A stretch of DNA of 64,000 nucleotides from Hymenobacter sp. BT188 (GTDB lineage: Bacteria > Bacteroidota > Bacteroidia > Cytophagales > Hymenobacteraceae). Shown here piece by piece: positions 44,390 to 53,407 of the stretch. The DNA lies in contig NZ_JACSCW010000004.1 in assembly GCF_014333585.1 (NCBI RefSeq), forward strand, positions 434,001 to 498,000, read 5' to 3'. Positions within the stretch are counted from its first letter, which is position 1, and the number at the start of each line of letters is the position of its first letter. The position numbers and the translations under genes are program-made. Under the pieces are notes generated by a model. The model ran no database searches. It had not been told where the DNA came from and saw nothing but the letters and a program-made list of their open reading frames with translations.

Positions 44390-45790
44390 CTACTCTGTTT
44401 TCGTGCCATCTTTCAGCGGGGTACCCCCGCCTATCCAGATACTTTTCTGGTTGACGAACTCCCGAATACCAAGGTGCGACAACTCGCGCCCGTAGCCCGA
44501 TTTCTTGACGCCGCCAAAGGGCATTTCGGGCGAAGATTTTACCATAGAGTTCACAAAAACGGCCCCCGCCTCCACGCGGCGCGCAAGTGCTTCGCCCCGC
44601 TTCACATCACACGTCCAGATGGCACCACCCAGGCCGAAAGGAGAGTCATTAGCTAGGCGAATGGCATCGTCGGCGTCGCGGGCTTCCAGGATAAGCGCTA
44701 CGGGGCCGAATAACTCCTCATGGTAAGCTCGCTGGCCGGGCTTCACGCGGGAAAGAATCATCGGCCGAAACAAGGCATTCCCCGACTCAGATTGCCCCCC
44801 ATACAGCTCCACTTTTGCCCCCTGGCGCACGGAGTCTTCCACTTGCTCAGTTAGCTCGTCGGCTAGATCGGGGCGAGCCAAAGGGCCGTATTGCGTTGCT
44901 TCATCCAAGGGGTCGCCGGTGCGGAAAGCCAGCAGATGGGTTTTTAGCTGGTTGATAAACTCCTTAACTACTGGCTTTTCCACGATAAACCGCTTGGCCG
45001 CAATGCAGCTCTGGCCCGCGTTGATCATGCGGGCCTGGGCGGCTGTTTTGGCGGCCAGCTCCAAGTCCGCGTCGGCCAGCACGATAAAGGCGTCGGAGCC
45101 GCCCAACTCAAGCACGGTCTTTTTGATGTGGGCGCCAGCAGTAGCGGCCACTTTTGAGCCGGCCAACTCGCTGCCCGTCAGGGTCACCGCTTTTAGCCGA
45201 TCATCAGTAATGAGCTTTTCTACCAAATCGCTTCCAATCAGCAGGGTCCGGAAGGTGGCAGGAGGGAAGCCAGCATCGTGAAAAATGGCCTCCAGTGCCA
45301 GAGCACACTGGGGCACATTGGAGGCATGTTTGAGCAAACCCACATTACCAGCCATTAGGGCCGGCGCAGCGAAGCGAACTACCTGCCAAAAAGGGAAGTT
45401 CCAGGGCATTACGGCCAGCACGACGCCCAGAGGCTCATGGGAAATAAAGCTGCGCTGGGCTTGCGTTTCAATTAGTTCATCGCGCATAAATTCCTCGGCG
45501 TGGTCGGCATAGTAATCGCAGGTTAGGGCGCATTTTTCTACCTCTGCCCGACCATCGGCTACAGGCTTACCCATTTCTATGGCCATCAGGCGGGCCAGCT
45601 CATCCTGGCGTTCGCGGAGGAGGGTGGCGGCGCGATGCATGCGCTCAGCACGGTGCGCAAAGGTTGTAGTGCGCCAGGTAAGTGCTTCGCGGGCCGCCTG
45701 CGCCAGAATGCGTTCCGTTTTAGTCCAGGAGAATGCCCGAAAACGACGCACAACGCGTCCGGTGTAAGGATTAAAGGATTCGATAGCCAT
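44390..45790 (-). CDS. NAD(P)-dependent aldehyde dehydrogenase, succinate-semialdehyde type
   Basis: This 466-residue enzyme oxidises an aldehyde to an acid. Seen: VMPWNFPFWQVVRFAAPALMAGN at the cofactor site, TLTGSELAGSKVA, the catalytic Glu in LELGGSDAFIVL, the nucleophilic Cys in NAGQSCIAAKRF, and the late motif ELFGPVALI. The compact length and the SCIAAKRF motif match Sad/YneI-like succinate-semialdehyde dehydrogenases. Its start is 6 codons ahead of NPYTGRVV. It is transcribed away from the sigma factor gene. Confidence 0.92.
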   Translation of the reverse strand: MAIESFNPYTGRVVRRFRAFSWTKTERILAQAAREALTWRTTTFAHRAERMHRAATLLRERQDELARLMAIEMGKPVADGRAEVEKCALTCDYYADHAEEFMRDELIETQAQRSFISHEPLGVVLAVMPWNFPFWQVVRFAAPALMAGNVGLLKHASNVPQCALALEAIFHDAGFPPATFRTLLIGSDLVEKLITDDRLKAVTLTGSELAGSKVAATAGAHIKKTVLELGGSDAFIVLADADLELAAKTAAQARMINAGQSCIAAKRFIVEKPVVKEFINQLKTHLLAFRTGDPLDEATQYGPLARPDLADELTEQVEDSVRQGAKVELYGGQSESGNALFRPMILSRVKPGQRAYHEELFGPVALILEARDADDAIRLANDSPFGLGGAIWTCDVKRGEALARRVEAGAVFVNSMVKSSPEMPFGGVKKSGYGRELSHLGIREFVNQKSIWIGGGTPLKDGTKTE

Positions 45791-45963
45791 AACGGAAGCA
45801 AGGATGAAGAACGAGGAAATTTAATATGGGTACGCAACCCGAGGAGAGTTGGTAGATGCGTGAACAAAAATGTAGTTTCAGGGTATATTCACGGAAACTC
45901 AGCAATGCAATCAATTGCGTGGGGGGTTTCGGCAACCTACCGAGCTAGCGAAATACGAGCTTT

Positions 45964-46587
45964 ATGCTTTACATTCGCTCGGCGGCTGTCTCAGTTTTAT
46001 GTAAGCCTCCTTCCTTCAGTCCGATCCCAGTGTCAGTTAACCACCCAGAATCGTTAATACCTGCCCCCGAGGAATTGCTGGTGCAGCGGTTGCGCGACCG
46101 CGACGAGGCGGCTATGACTGTCTTTTACGATAAATATTCGGCGGCCCTGTATGGGGTGATTCTCCGAATTGTCAAAAAAGAAGAAATAGCCGAAGATGTC
46201 CTGCAGGAAAGTTTAGTTAAGATATGGCACTCTTTTCCCTCCTACGATGCTTCTAAGGGGCGTTTATTTACGTGGGTGGTGAACGTGTGTCGGAATTTAG
46301 CTATCGACAAAATCCGGTCTCGACAGTACCGCGTAGGTAGTCGTACACAGCCGCTGGAGGACAGCGCCGCGGTGCGTCAGGCGGCCCCTACAGGTTTTCA
46401 GCCCGACCATATCGGCCTGCAGGAAATAACAAAGAAGCTCAACCCTGAGCAGAAACAAGTTATTGACCTGCTGTACTTTGGCGGATTTACACAAAGTGAA
46501 GTGGCAGACGAATTAAACCTGCCCCTCGGTACGGTAAAAACCCGTGCCCGGGCGGCTATCAAAGTACTCGCAAAATTGGTTCGGTAA
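45964..46587 (+). CDS. ECF RNA polymerase sigma factor
   Basis: A group 4 sigma factor. Region 2 is LVQRLRDRDEAAMTVFYDKYS through DVLQESLVKIWHSFPSYD, GRLFTWVVNVCRNLAIDKIRSR. Region 4 is LNPEQKQVIDLLYFGGFTQSEVADELNLPLGTVKTRARAAIK. The start is uncertain: the ATG at 45964 gives 20 atypical residues first, while a GTG at 46030 (SVNHPESL) begins closer to region 2. The anti-sigma gene follows after two bases, the usual arrangement, so the pair is co-regulated. The 45791-45963 gap has no clear promoter. Confidence 0.93.
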   Translation: MLYIRSAAVSVLCKPPSFSPIPVSVNHPESLIPAPEELLVQRLRDRDEAAMTVFYDKYSAALYGVILRIVKKEEIAEDVLQESLVKIWHSFPSYDASKGRLFTWVVNVCRNLAIDKIRSRQYRVGSRTQPLEDSAAVRQAAPTGFQPDHIGLQEITKKLNPEQKQVIDLLYFGGFTQSEVADELNLPLGTVKTRARAAIKVLAKLVR

Positions 46588-46589
46588 TC

Positions 46590-47468
46590 GTGGACATTCA
46601 GGAATATATCGAATCAGGCATCCTCGAACAGTACGCCCTTGGCGAGCTGAACGAGGCAGAGCGTGCGGCTGTCGAAGCACAGGCCGCAGCGCATCCCGAA
46701 ATTGCACAGGAGTTGGATCAGGTGGAGCATGCCCTCGGCATTTATGCCCGAGCTCATGCCGAAACGCCCCCCGCTGCTATGCGTGAGCGGGTGTTGTCCG
46801 GCTGGCAGGCTGCTATCCGAGCGGAAGCTCAAAAAGCCCCCCAGACCAATGATACAGCGGCGCCTGCTGCACCTGCCGAACCAGTGGTTCGCCAGATGAC
46901 TCCTTTGGAGCCCGAAACAGCTAACAATGCTTCCGGGCCTGCTTTCCGCTGGATGCTGGCTGCCTCGGTGGCACTGTTGCTGGCCAGTGGCTTCGCTAAC
47001 TTCGTGCTGTACACCCGCTGGCGCGATGCGGCCGCTGATCTGGCTATTGCCCGCACCGAGCAAAGCCGTACAGCTTCTATAATGCAGGCTTCGGAGCGAA
47101 CGTTGGCGGTGCGTCAGCAGGAGTTGGAAGTGCTACGCAGCGACGATTTTCGGACGGTGGCATTGGCTGGTACGGCTGCGGCTCCATCAGCCAGCGCCCG
47201 GGTTCTATATAACCCTAAAACCAAGGCCGTATACCTTGATGTGCGCAAATTGCCTGCGCCTCCTTCGGGCAAACAATATCAACTGTGGGCTTTGGACAAC
47301 GGCAAGCCGGTTGATGCGGGCGTATTGGCCGCCGCTACTACAGCTGGCGACAGCCTACAGCAGATGAAAGATATTGCCAGTGCTCAGGCGTTTGCCATGA
47401 CGGTAGAGCCCGTGGGTGGTAGCGTCAATCCTACGTTATCGACTCTGACAGTAGTTGGCAATATTTAA
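46590..47468 (+). CDS. RskA-type anti-sigma factor
   Basis: This is a membrane-bound anti-sigma factor of 292 residues, started by GTG two bases after the sigma gene. An N-terminal zinc-less anti-sigma domain (IESGILEQYALGELNEAERAAVE) binds the sigma factor. A transmembrane helix lies at about 125-147 (WMLAASVALLLASGFANFVLY). A coiled stretch follows, then a C-terminal RskA domain (YNPKTKAVYLDVRKLPAPP, YQLWALDNGKPVDAG) on the far side of the membrane. Its signal is unknown. Confidence 0.92.
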   Translation: MDIQEYIESGILEQYALGELNEAERAAVEAQAAAHPEIAQELDQVEHALGIYARAHAETPPAAMRERVLSGWQAAIRAEAQKAPQTNDTAAPAAPAEPVVRQMTPLEPETANNASGPAFRWMLAASVALLLASGFANFVLYTRWRDAAADLAIARTEQSRTASIMQASERTLAVRQQELEVLRSDDFRTVALAGTAAAPSASARVLYNPKTKAVYLDVRKLPAPPSGKQYQLWALDNGKPVDAGVLAAATTAGDSLQQMKDIASAQAFAMTVEPVGGSVNPTLSTLTVVGNI

Positions 47469-47500
47469 GCTTACCTCATTTTGCTGCCAGTGGGCGGTTG

Positions 47501-47552
47501 GCAGGACCTATTTACCGAACGCAGCAGTACTGCCTCGATAAGTAGGTCCTGC
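47501..47552 (+). terminator. Hairpin after the anti-sigma gene
   Basis: GCAGGACCTA (47501-47510) and TAGGTCCTGC (47543-47552) are perfect complements with a 32-base loop and a short T-rich tail. A lone GGGGGGC motif copy lies at 47568. Confidence 0.5.
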
Positions 47553-47684
47553 TTATTGTAGCTGCTTGGGGGGCTTTTTGGTTGGAATAATTGAAATGAA
47601 GAGATTACAAACTGTAAACCAGTCAAACACCAACCTGCTCTGAAACAGTTATTAGAGCAATTTAACTTGGGTCCCCTCACAACC

Positions 47685-48023
47685 ATGGAAAAATCAACGT
47701 ATTACAATCCTGCCGACCTGGCCAAATTTGGTAATGTTGCAGACTGGCAGCCCGAAATGGGCCGTAAGTTCTTCGATTATTACGGTGAAGTTTTTAAAGA
47801 TGGCGCTTTATCTGAGCGTGAAAAGGCTCTCATAGCTTTGGCCGTGGCTCATGCCGTGCAATGCCCTTACTGTATCGACGCTTACACTGTAGACTCGCTC
47901 CAGAAAGGTGCCGACGAAGCGCAAATGATGGAAGCCGTTCATGTAGCGGTGGCCATCAAAGGCGGCGCGGCCTTGGTGCACAGCGTACAGATGATGAACA
48001 AAGCCAAAGAACTGTCGATGTAG
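47685..48023 (+). CDS. AhpD-like / carboxymuconolactone decarboxylase family protein
   Basis: A 112-residue alkylhydroperoxidase-like protein with the active motif AHAVQCPYCIDAY (CxxC plus nearby His) in the family helix. It begins MEKSTYYNPADL at the ATG 47685. Its position just before an ArsS-like radical SAM gene matches the arsenosugar-associated peroxidase-like family (TIGR04169, from memory). In that setting its job may be redox protection or thiol exchange, but the exact role is not known. Confidence 0.88.
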   Translation: MEKSTYYNPADLAKFGNVADWQPEMGRKFFDYYGEVFKDGALSEREKALIALAVAHAVQCPYCIDAYTVDSLQKGADEAQMMEAVHVAVAIKGGAALVHSVQMMNKAKELSM

Positions 48024-48129
48024 ATAAATGGTTGAATGACTGAATGGTGCTTAAGTGGACGCTGAATGAAGCACCATTTTGACCCATCAATCAGCCATTC
48101 AGCTAGTTACTTCTCCAACCATTGAGTCC

Positions 48130-49179
48130 ATGAAATCACTGCACGCCCAACACCACGCCCTTGCCGATACCAGCTACCAGCTTACGGTGCTGAGTGAGGC
48201 AGAAGCGGCCGGTGCCCGGCTGCCGGCGTTTGCCCACAAATTGCACGAATCGGGCCTGCTGCCGCTGCGCCCTACCGAGCTGGCTGTGATGCAGGTGAAC
48301 GTGGGCAAGATGTGCAATCAGACCTGCCGCCACTGCCACGTAGATGCCGGCCCCGACCGCACCGAGATAATGACGCGCGCTACCATGCAGCTCTGCCTCG
48401 ATGCGCTGGCTCAAACTACTATTCCAGTAGTTGATTTGACTGGTGGAGCGCCAGAAATGAACCCCGATTTTCGCTGGTTCGTGGAGCAGATTTCGGCCTT
48501 GGGGCGGCAGACAATCGTGCGCTGCAACCTGACGATTATTGTAGCCAACCCGAAGTATCATGACTTGCCTGAGTTCTTCGCTCAGCATGGCGTGCGGGTG
48601 GTATCGTCGCTGCCCCATTTTTCGGCCGCCCGCACGGATGCCCAACGGGGCGAGGGTGTTTTTGGGCGCTCTATCCGAGCCCTGCGCATGCTGAATGCGG
48701 TGGGTTACGGCGTAGAAGGCTCCGGCTTGCTGCTTGACTTGGTGTATAATCCATCGGGGGCCTTTTTGCCGGGCCGTCAGGTCGGACTAGAGCGTGAGTT
48801 CAAGCAGCGCTTGCTGCGCGAGCATGAGGTGGTGTTCAATAGCTTGTTGGCTATCACCAATCTGCCAATCAGCCGGTTTATGGAATACCTGCTGGAAAGC
48901 GGAAACTACGAAAGCTACATGCAAAAGCTGGTGGCCGCGTACAACCCTGTGGCGGCGGCTAATGTGATGTGCCGCAGCACGCTTTCCATTGGTTGGGACG
49001 GGCAGCTTTATGACTGCGACTTCAATCAACAACTCGCTCTGAACGTGGCAAAAAATGCCCCCCAGCACATCCGTTTCTTCGATGCCACCGCTTTGCAAGA
49101 CCGGGCCATTGTAATTAATCAGCACTGCTACGGCTGTACCGCTGGCGCTGGTTCCAGCTGTGGCGGCGCCACGGCCTAG
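48130..49179 (+). CDS. arsS: ArsS-like radical SAM protein (arsenosugar biosynthesis type)
   Basis: A radical SAM enzyme of 349 residues. The cluster-binding CxxxCxxC motif is in VGKMCNQTCRHCHVDAGP. A second Cys-rich region at the end, HCYGCTAGAGSSCGG, is typical of the family called ArsS (TIGR04167). LTGGAPEMN and NPSGAFLPG are also characteristic. By analogy with cyanobacterial ArsS it would join a deoxyadenosyl group to methylated arsenic, but no arsM gene is in the window. The ATG at 48130 is chosen; upstream residues to 48079 are not conserved-looking. Rhodanese and TIGR04282 genes follow. Confidence 0.88.
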   Translation: MKSLHAQHHALADTSYQLTVLSEAEAAGARLPAFAHKLHESGLLPLRPTELAVMQVNVGKMCNQTCRHCHVDAGPDRTEIMTRATMQLCLDALAQTTIPVVDLTGGAPEMNPDFRWFVEQISALGRQTIVRCNLTIIVANPKYHDLPEFFAQHGVRVVSSLPHFSAARTDAQRGEGVFGRSIRALRMLNAVGYGVEGSGLLLDLVYNPSGAFLPGRQVGLEREFKQRLLREHEVVFNSLLAITNLPISRFMEYLLESGNYESYMQKLVAAYNPVAAANVMCRSTLSIGWDGQLYDCDFNQQLALNVAKNAPQHIRFFDATALQDRAIVINQHCYGCTAGAGSSCGGATA

Positions 49180-49203
49180 CAGCTTATCCATTTGACGTTG
49201 AAA

Positions 49204-49734
49204 ATGACGAACTGCTGGCGTGCATTGGTGGTGTTCCTAGGGCTGCTGACGCTCCCAGCCTGCGGGCAAGATACGTCTGTGCCGGAGATGGTGAGTCCGG
49301 CGTACCGGCAAATGCTCAGGACATTGTACCGCGAAACGGTGCCTACTATTCAGGCCGCCGCACTGGCCGATATGCTGCGAGACAAGCCCAAAAAGGTTTT
49401 GGTGCTCGACACCCGCACTCACGCTGAATACAAAGTAAGCCACCTGACAGGTGCCCGGTTTGTCGATTTTGATTCTTTTGAAAAGAACGAATTCAAGGGC
49501 TTACCCCGAGATCAAACGGTAGTTGTGTATTGCTCAGTGGGCTACCGTAGCGAGCGGGTAGGAGAGCGACTCAAAGCGCTGGGTTTCCGTGATGTACGCA
49601 ACCTGTATGGAGGTATTTTTCAGTGGGTGAATGAAGGGCGGCCGGTATACAACGCTGCCGGGCCTACGCGTCAGATTCACCCGTATTCGGCGCTATGGAG
49701 CGTGTGGCTGCGGCAAGGCCAGCAGGTCTATTAA
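49204..49734 (+). CDS. Lipoprotein rhodanese-like sulfurtransferase
   Basis: A 176-residue exported protein with a signal ending in a lipobox-like TLPACGQ. A single rhodanese domain spans about residues 45-155 with the active Cys in VVVYCSVGYRSERVG and VLVLDTRTHAEYKVSHLTGAR at the start. It would transfer sulfane sulfur or act on thiols outside the cytoplasm. The gene starts 24 bases after arsS and 18 before the TIGR04282 gene, so it is part of the arsenosugar-type operon. An upstream TTG at 49192 is possible. Confidence 0.88.
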   Translation: MTNCWRALVVFLGLLTLPACGQDTSVPEMVSPAYRQMLRTLYRETVPTIQAAALADMLRDKPKKVLVLDTRTHAEYKVSHLTGARFVDFDSFEKNEFKGLPRDQTVVVYCSVGYRSERVGERLKALGFRDVRNLYGGIFQWVNEGRPVYNAAGPTRQIHPYSALWSVWLRQGQQVY

Positions 49735-49752
49735 TAGCGTAAACCGCACGGC

Positions 49753-50388
49753 GTGGCCATTAATAATCACCAACAGCATCTGCTCATTTTTGCCCGGTTG
49801 CCGGAGTTGGGCCAGGTAAAAACCCGGCTGGCGCGCAGCATCGGCGACGATGCAGCTTTAGCTGTGTACCGTGAGCTGCTAGCCCGCACCCGTGCCGCCG
49901 CCGATGGCTTTGGGGGGCAAAAAACGGTGTGGCTAACACAGTCCACCAGTTTGCCCTTAACGCCAGAGGCTGTAGCTGCTCAATGGCCCGAATACAATTG
50001 GCAACCGCAGCCACCCGGCGACCTAGGCGGCAAAATGCAGCTTGCATTCACCCAGGCATTTACAGCGTGTGCTGCCTCTGTGGTAATCATCGGAACGGAT
50101 TGCCCTGGCCTTAGCACTACGCTTTTAAGCCAGGCTTTCGAACTACTGGCTACGCACGATGTGGTGGTTGGGCCCGCCGCTGATGGTGGTTACTATCTGC
50201 TAGGTATGAATGCTTTACACCAGGATTTATTTCAAAACAAAGCCTGGAGCACCGCCTCCGTACTGACCGATACCCTAGCGGATGTGGCTCGATTGGGCCT
50301 GCAAGTCGCCCGCCTGCCTACTTTGCACGATGTGGACACGGCCGACGATCTGGCCGTGTGGCGCGCGGCAGAAAATCAAACTAAGTAA
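49753..50388 (+). CDS. TIGR04282-family glycosyltransferase (DUF2064)
   Basis: A 211-residue GT-A fold protein: HLLIFARLPELGQVKTRLARSIG at the N-terminus, VVIIGTDCPGLS with the metal-binding Asp, VVVGPAADGGYYLLGM and LPTLHDVDTADDL. This is the DUF2064/TIGR04282 family that occurs next to ArsS and is proposed to act as the arsenosugar glycosyltransferase. The start is a GTG 18 bases after the rhodanese stop. A nucleotide-sugar donor is expected but not identifiable. Confidence 0.9.
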   Translation: MAINNHQQHLLIFARLPELGQVKTRLARSIGDDAALAVYRELLARTRAAADGFGGQKTVWLTQSTSLPLTPEAVAAQWPEYNWQPQPPGDLGGKMQLAFTQAFTACAASVVIIGTDCPGLSTTLLSQAFELLATHDVVVGPAADGGYYLLGMNALHQDLFQNKAWSTASVLTDTLADVARLGLQVARLPTLHDVDTADDLAVWRAAENQTK

Positions 50389-50445
50389 GTACTACCGTTC
50401 CGTTTCGCCGTACTAGCATCATTCTACTTGATTAAGCTAGTTCGT

Positions 50446-51351
50446 ATGCACGCTGTCTGTCGTTTTATAATCGGTTTGGGATTCGTGGCCTTAGGCAATG
50501 GTCTTGCCGCCTGCTCCTCCGAAGAGGAAGTAGTATCGGGGAGGAAGAGCAGGCCAGTGCCGGATGATAATGCTGCTTTGCTCAAATTGGCACCTCACTT
50601 CAATCAGCAGTGGGCGATGGCCAAATGGTGGGAAGACGGACTGGCCGAAGTGGCAACCTACGAGGCCGAACGAGTCATTTACGACAAAGTACGTCGCTTC
50701 GAGTATACGCTTATCACTGTAAAAGAGGAGTTTACGCCGCATTTCAATGTGAAAGCCGACACCCTCCAGCGGCCCGACTTATTTCCGGTGATGAAGGTGA
50801 ATCAGTTCTGCCGCATCGAAACCGACCAGTATCCTTACCATTACCTAACCTCCCTGTTTTTTCGGCGCGATGACCCCTTGGCCCTGCACAAGATGACAAC
50901 CTCTTCCCAGGAGTGGTGTGGCAACACGTTTAAGGCCATTACGGACGAAGGCCTCCACTATCTCCAGACCTATAATTCTTACTGGGATGGCCAGGGTAGC
51001 GGGGAGCGGCAGCTTCGGCGCGACGCGCTTTTTGAGGATGCACTGCCTTACACCCTGCGTAGCCTCCGTTTTACCCGCAAACCCACCTTTCAGGTGGTCG
51101 TTACGGAGTTGCAGCAAAACAGCAAAGCCACCCGGCCTAGCTATTATAATGCGCAGGTGAAGGTAGAAGATGGTTTGGCTGCTGACACTCCCGAGACCGC
51201 GTGGCGGGTGACGGTCTCGCTGGCCGATAAGAAGCAGAATGTGTATTGGTTTGCCAAGAAATATCCCAACGTTCTGCTGCGTCAAACTACTTGGGATGGA
51301 CGCAATCTACGCCTCAAATTGGTGCGGCGATATGCTTACTGGAAAACTTGA
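50446..51351 (+). CDS. Putative lipoprotein of unknown function (about 300 aa)
   Basis: I do not recognise this family by name. The N-terminus MHAVCRFIIGLGFVALGNGLAACSS is a lipoprotein signal. The mature protein has a conserved-looking LFFRRDDPLALHKMTTSSQEWCG segment and a C-terminal part with PEFQVVVTEL-type beta strands (KPTFQVVVTELQQNSKA) and WRVTVSLADKKQNVYWFAKKYPN, ending RLKLVRRYAYWKT. It follows the TIGR04282 gene by 57 bases on the same strand and may belong to the same unit. An upstream TTG at 50428 is less likely than the ATG. Confidence 0.72.
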   Translation: MHAVCRFIIGLGFVALGNGLAACSSEEEVVSGRKSRPVPDDNAALLKLAPHFNQQWAMAKWWEDGLAEVATYEAERVIYDKVRRFEYTLITVKEEFTPHFNVKADTLQRPDLFPVMKVNQFCRIETDQYPYHYLTSLFFRRDDPLALHKMTTSSQEWCGNTFKAITDEGLHYLQTYNSYWDGQGSGERQLRRDALFEDALPYTLRSLRFTRKPTFQVVVTELQQNSKATRPSYYNAQVKVEDGLAADTPETAWRVTVSLADKKQNVYWFAKKYPNVLLRQTTWDGRNLRLKLVRRYAYWKT

Positions 51352-51369
51352 GAAACAATGAGGTAATTG

Positions 51370-51801
51370 CTATTGAATTAGATTGTTAACCTGATAAGGT
51401 CTCACGCTTTCGCTGAGCCAGGTATAGGCTGAGGCAACATCCTCAAAGCTGACGACCATCGGCTTGCTTATACAAGAAAGTGCGTCATCAATGACACTCC
51501 GGCTGAGGTAATTGGGGGAGTACACCCAAGCCAGATAATGCAGGCTAGCATCCGCGAGGGTCTGAAAAAACGCTTCGTCCAACCACTGGAAGGCCTCCTG
51601 CCAGGGCCCCTCCAAGTTAGAGTTGTCGTTCAGCATTTTCTGACATTTGGTGCGCCGTAACCATTCTACCAGTTGTTGACGACCTACCCAAATAGATGAC
51701 TCATTTTGCTCGCCTTTCCAGTCTACATAGAGCCACTGGTTACAATGGTCGTGGGCAATGCAGATAGAGGGTAAATCAAGCAGTATTTCTAAGCCAGGCA
51801 T
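51370..51801 (-). CDS. Possible STAS/SpoIIAA-like small protein
   Basis: A 143-residue cytoplasmic protein with alternating strands and helices: HDHCNQWLYVDWKGEQNESS, LVEWLRRTKCQKMLNDNSNLEG, WQEAFQWLDEAFFQTL, HYLAWVYSPN, FEDVASAYTWLSE. This pattern (acidic strand, LNDNxxxxG turn, WL closing) is like the STAS/SEC14-like proteins scattered in Hymenobacter and relatives. That family has no established biochemical role. The gene borders an AT-rich gap (51802-52027, no gene seen) and is convergent with the lipoprotein gene. Confidence 0.6.
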   Translation of the reverse strand: MPGLEILLDLPSICIAHDHCNQWLYVDWKGEQNESSIWVGRQQLVEWLRRTKCQKMLNDNSNLEGPWQEAFQWLDEAFFQTLADASLHYLAWVYSPNYLSRSVIDDALSCISKPMVVSFEDVASAYTWLSESVRPYQVNNLIQ

Positions 51802-52027
51802 TAACAGATATTTCTGGGAATGCTTTCCCTGGTGAGGTACATGGAGTGCGTATTAATACTAGCAAACAGCTGATTTTAATGGGTTAAACCTAAGTGTTTG
51901 ACGTAGCAATAAAAACCAATCATATTAAATTAATCTAAAATTAATACGTAAAACTGGTTGACTATAATATTTATATACTTATATATTAATTAGATAAATA
52001 TTTGATATACATACTGGTGTGAAGATG

Positions 52028-53383
52028 TTAGTTGATTTTGATCTGCTGGGCATCCGTAAACAAACCTCTCCGTTTTAATAAGCCTACTTCCCATACAAGT
52101 ATTCCTATCACCAGCCCGTACTCCATGCTTACTAGTAAAAGGTTTTCGGAGTAAACAGGAGTTTGGTAAGCGGCGTAAGAAAGCAGGACCATCCCTGACC
52201 AGACAATGCTATAACGATAGGGCGTGAAGCAGGCTAGCGTAATCAGCGGTGTCAGATACCAAGGATGTACTATTGTAGCTAGCAGATAGTAAAGCGTAAG
52301 TGCCAGCAACAGCGTTTGGCCCAGAGAGGCTACTGTAGGCTGTTGCTCACGCCAAGCTAACAACAACAGGAGCAGCCCGGCGGTCAGGGCCAGGCCGGTA
52401 CCGATGGTGGCTATCAGGTTGTAGCCTACCAGCCAGTAGCCTGCCGCTCGGAGTAGGTAGTAGAAGCTGGCGTTGAACTCGAAGGTGTGAAAATACAGAT
52501 CGAGGCTGCGGCCGAAGTTGCTGAACAAGTCAAGGGACATGAAAGGCGCAAAAAAGCCCCCCACAACCAAGCTCAGCACAGCCGCATAGCGTAAAAAAGC
52601 CCCCCAACCCAGGCGCCGGATCAGAAATGGAAGCACCAGCAGCGGCAACAGCTTAGTGGCCACCGCCAGCCCCAGCGCCCCCGCCGACCACACCCAACGA
52701 CCCCGTGCTAAGGCCCACCAAGCCGCCAGCAGCCCGCAGATAAGCAAGGCTTCAAAATGAAGGTTGCCCGTCAGCTCTACAATAACCAGCGGATTGAGCA
52801 CATACCATAAAGCTCGGTGCTTTGGCTCACCGAAGGCGCGTAGTAAGCTCATTAACAGCAGAGCTGTACTGCATTCCGCGCCTATTAATACGGCCCGAAG
52901 TAGAAATATAAAGCCCCGTTCACTGTGAGGAAAAAGCCAGGCGGCCACTCCAAACACGGCCTGGCAAACCGGTGGGTAAACTGAGAAATAATGAGGGGAG
53001 TTGAGCTTAGGATACAGATCGGTGAGTTGTTGCTGCAGCTGCGCGTTGCCAATCGGAGCAGGGGGCGCCAGCAGGTCGGTGGGGCGGTGCAGATAAGGAT
53101 TTTGCCCCCCAGCCACCAGCAGGCCATCCCAGCGGAAGCGGTGATAGTCGTCGGAGAGGGCGGGGGTAGCGGGCAGCCACAGCAGCCGAAACAGCAGCCC
53201 GGCAACTAAGGCTACCCGCAACGGCAGTTGGCTGCGCACCAGCCAGATATAGGCGGCAAATGCCACAGCCATCAGTCCGAGTAGCTGCCCAAAATTTGCC
53301 CGTGGCGTGGCATAGGCTACCCCCGCATATGCCGCCGCACTGAGCAAGAGAGCAATGAGCTGACGAGTAGAAAGGCGGGGCAT
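52028..53383 (-). CDS. GT-C glycosyltransferase, GT87-like mannosyltransferase
   Basis: An integral membrane protein of 451 residues with about 11-12 hydrophobic helices and the GT-C acidic motif in the first loop, SDDYHRFRWDGLLVAGGQNPYL. By family it would use a polyprenyl-phosphate sugar donor (DUF2029/GT87). NPLVIVELTGNLHFE and TKLLPLLVLPF are familiar in this family. It is the last gene of a three-gene group with two GT2 enzymes, one of which looks like a dolichyl-phosphate-mannose synthase that could make its donor. Two GCCCCCC motif copies lie inside. Confidence 0.8.
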   Translation of the reverse strand: MPRLSTRQLIALLLSAAAYAGVAYATPRANFGQLLGLMAVAFAAYIWLVRSQLPLRVALVAGLLFRLLWLPATPALSDDYHRFRWDGLLVAGGQNPYLHRPTDLLAPPAPIGNAQLQQQLTDLYPKLNSPHYFSVYPPVCQAVFGVAAWLFPHSERGFIFLLRAVLIGAECSTALLLMSLLRAFGEPKHRALWYVLNPLVIVELTGNLHFEALLICGLLAAWWALARGRWVWSAGALGLAVATKLLPLLVLPFLIRRLGWGAFLRYAAVLSLVVGGFFAPFMSLDLFSNFGRSLDLYFHTFEFNASFYYLLRAAGYWLVGYNLIATIGTGLALTAGLLLLLLAWREQQPTVASLGQTLLLALTLYYLLATIVHPWYLTPLITLACFTPYRYSIVWSGMVLLSYAAYQTPVYSENLLLVSMEYGLVIGILVWEVGLLKRRGLFTDAQQIKIN

Positions 53384-53407
53384 TGCGTTAGCCTTGAGCA
53401 GTTTAGC

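Noticed and set aside
51802..52027. AT-rich gap as a possible origin or mobile-element scar
   Set aside because: No DnaA-box cluster, inverted ends or transposase remnant could be seen; it is only AT-rich.
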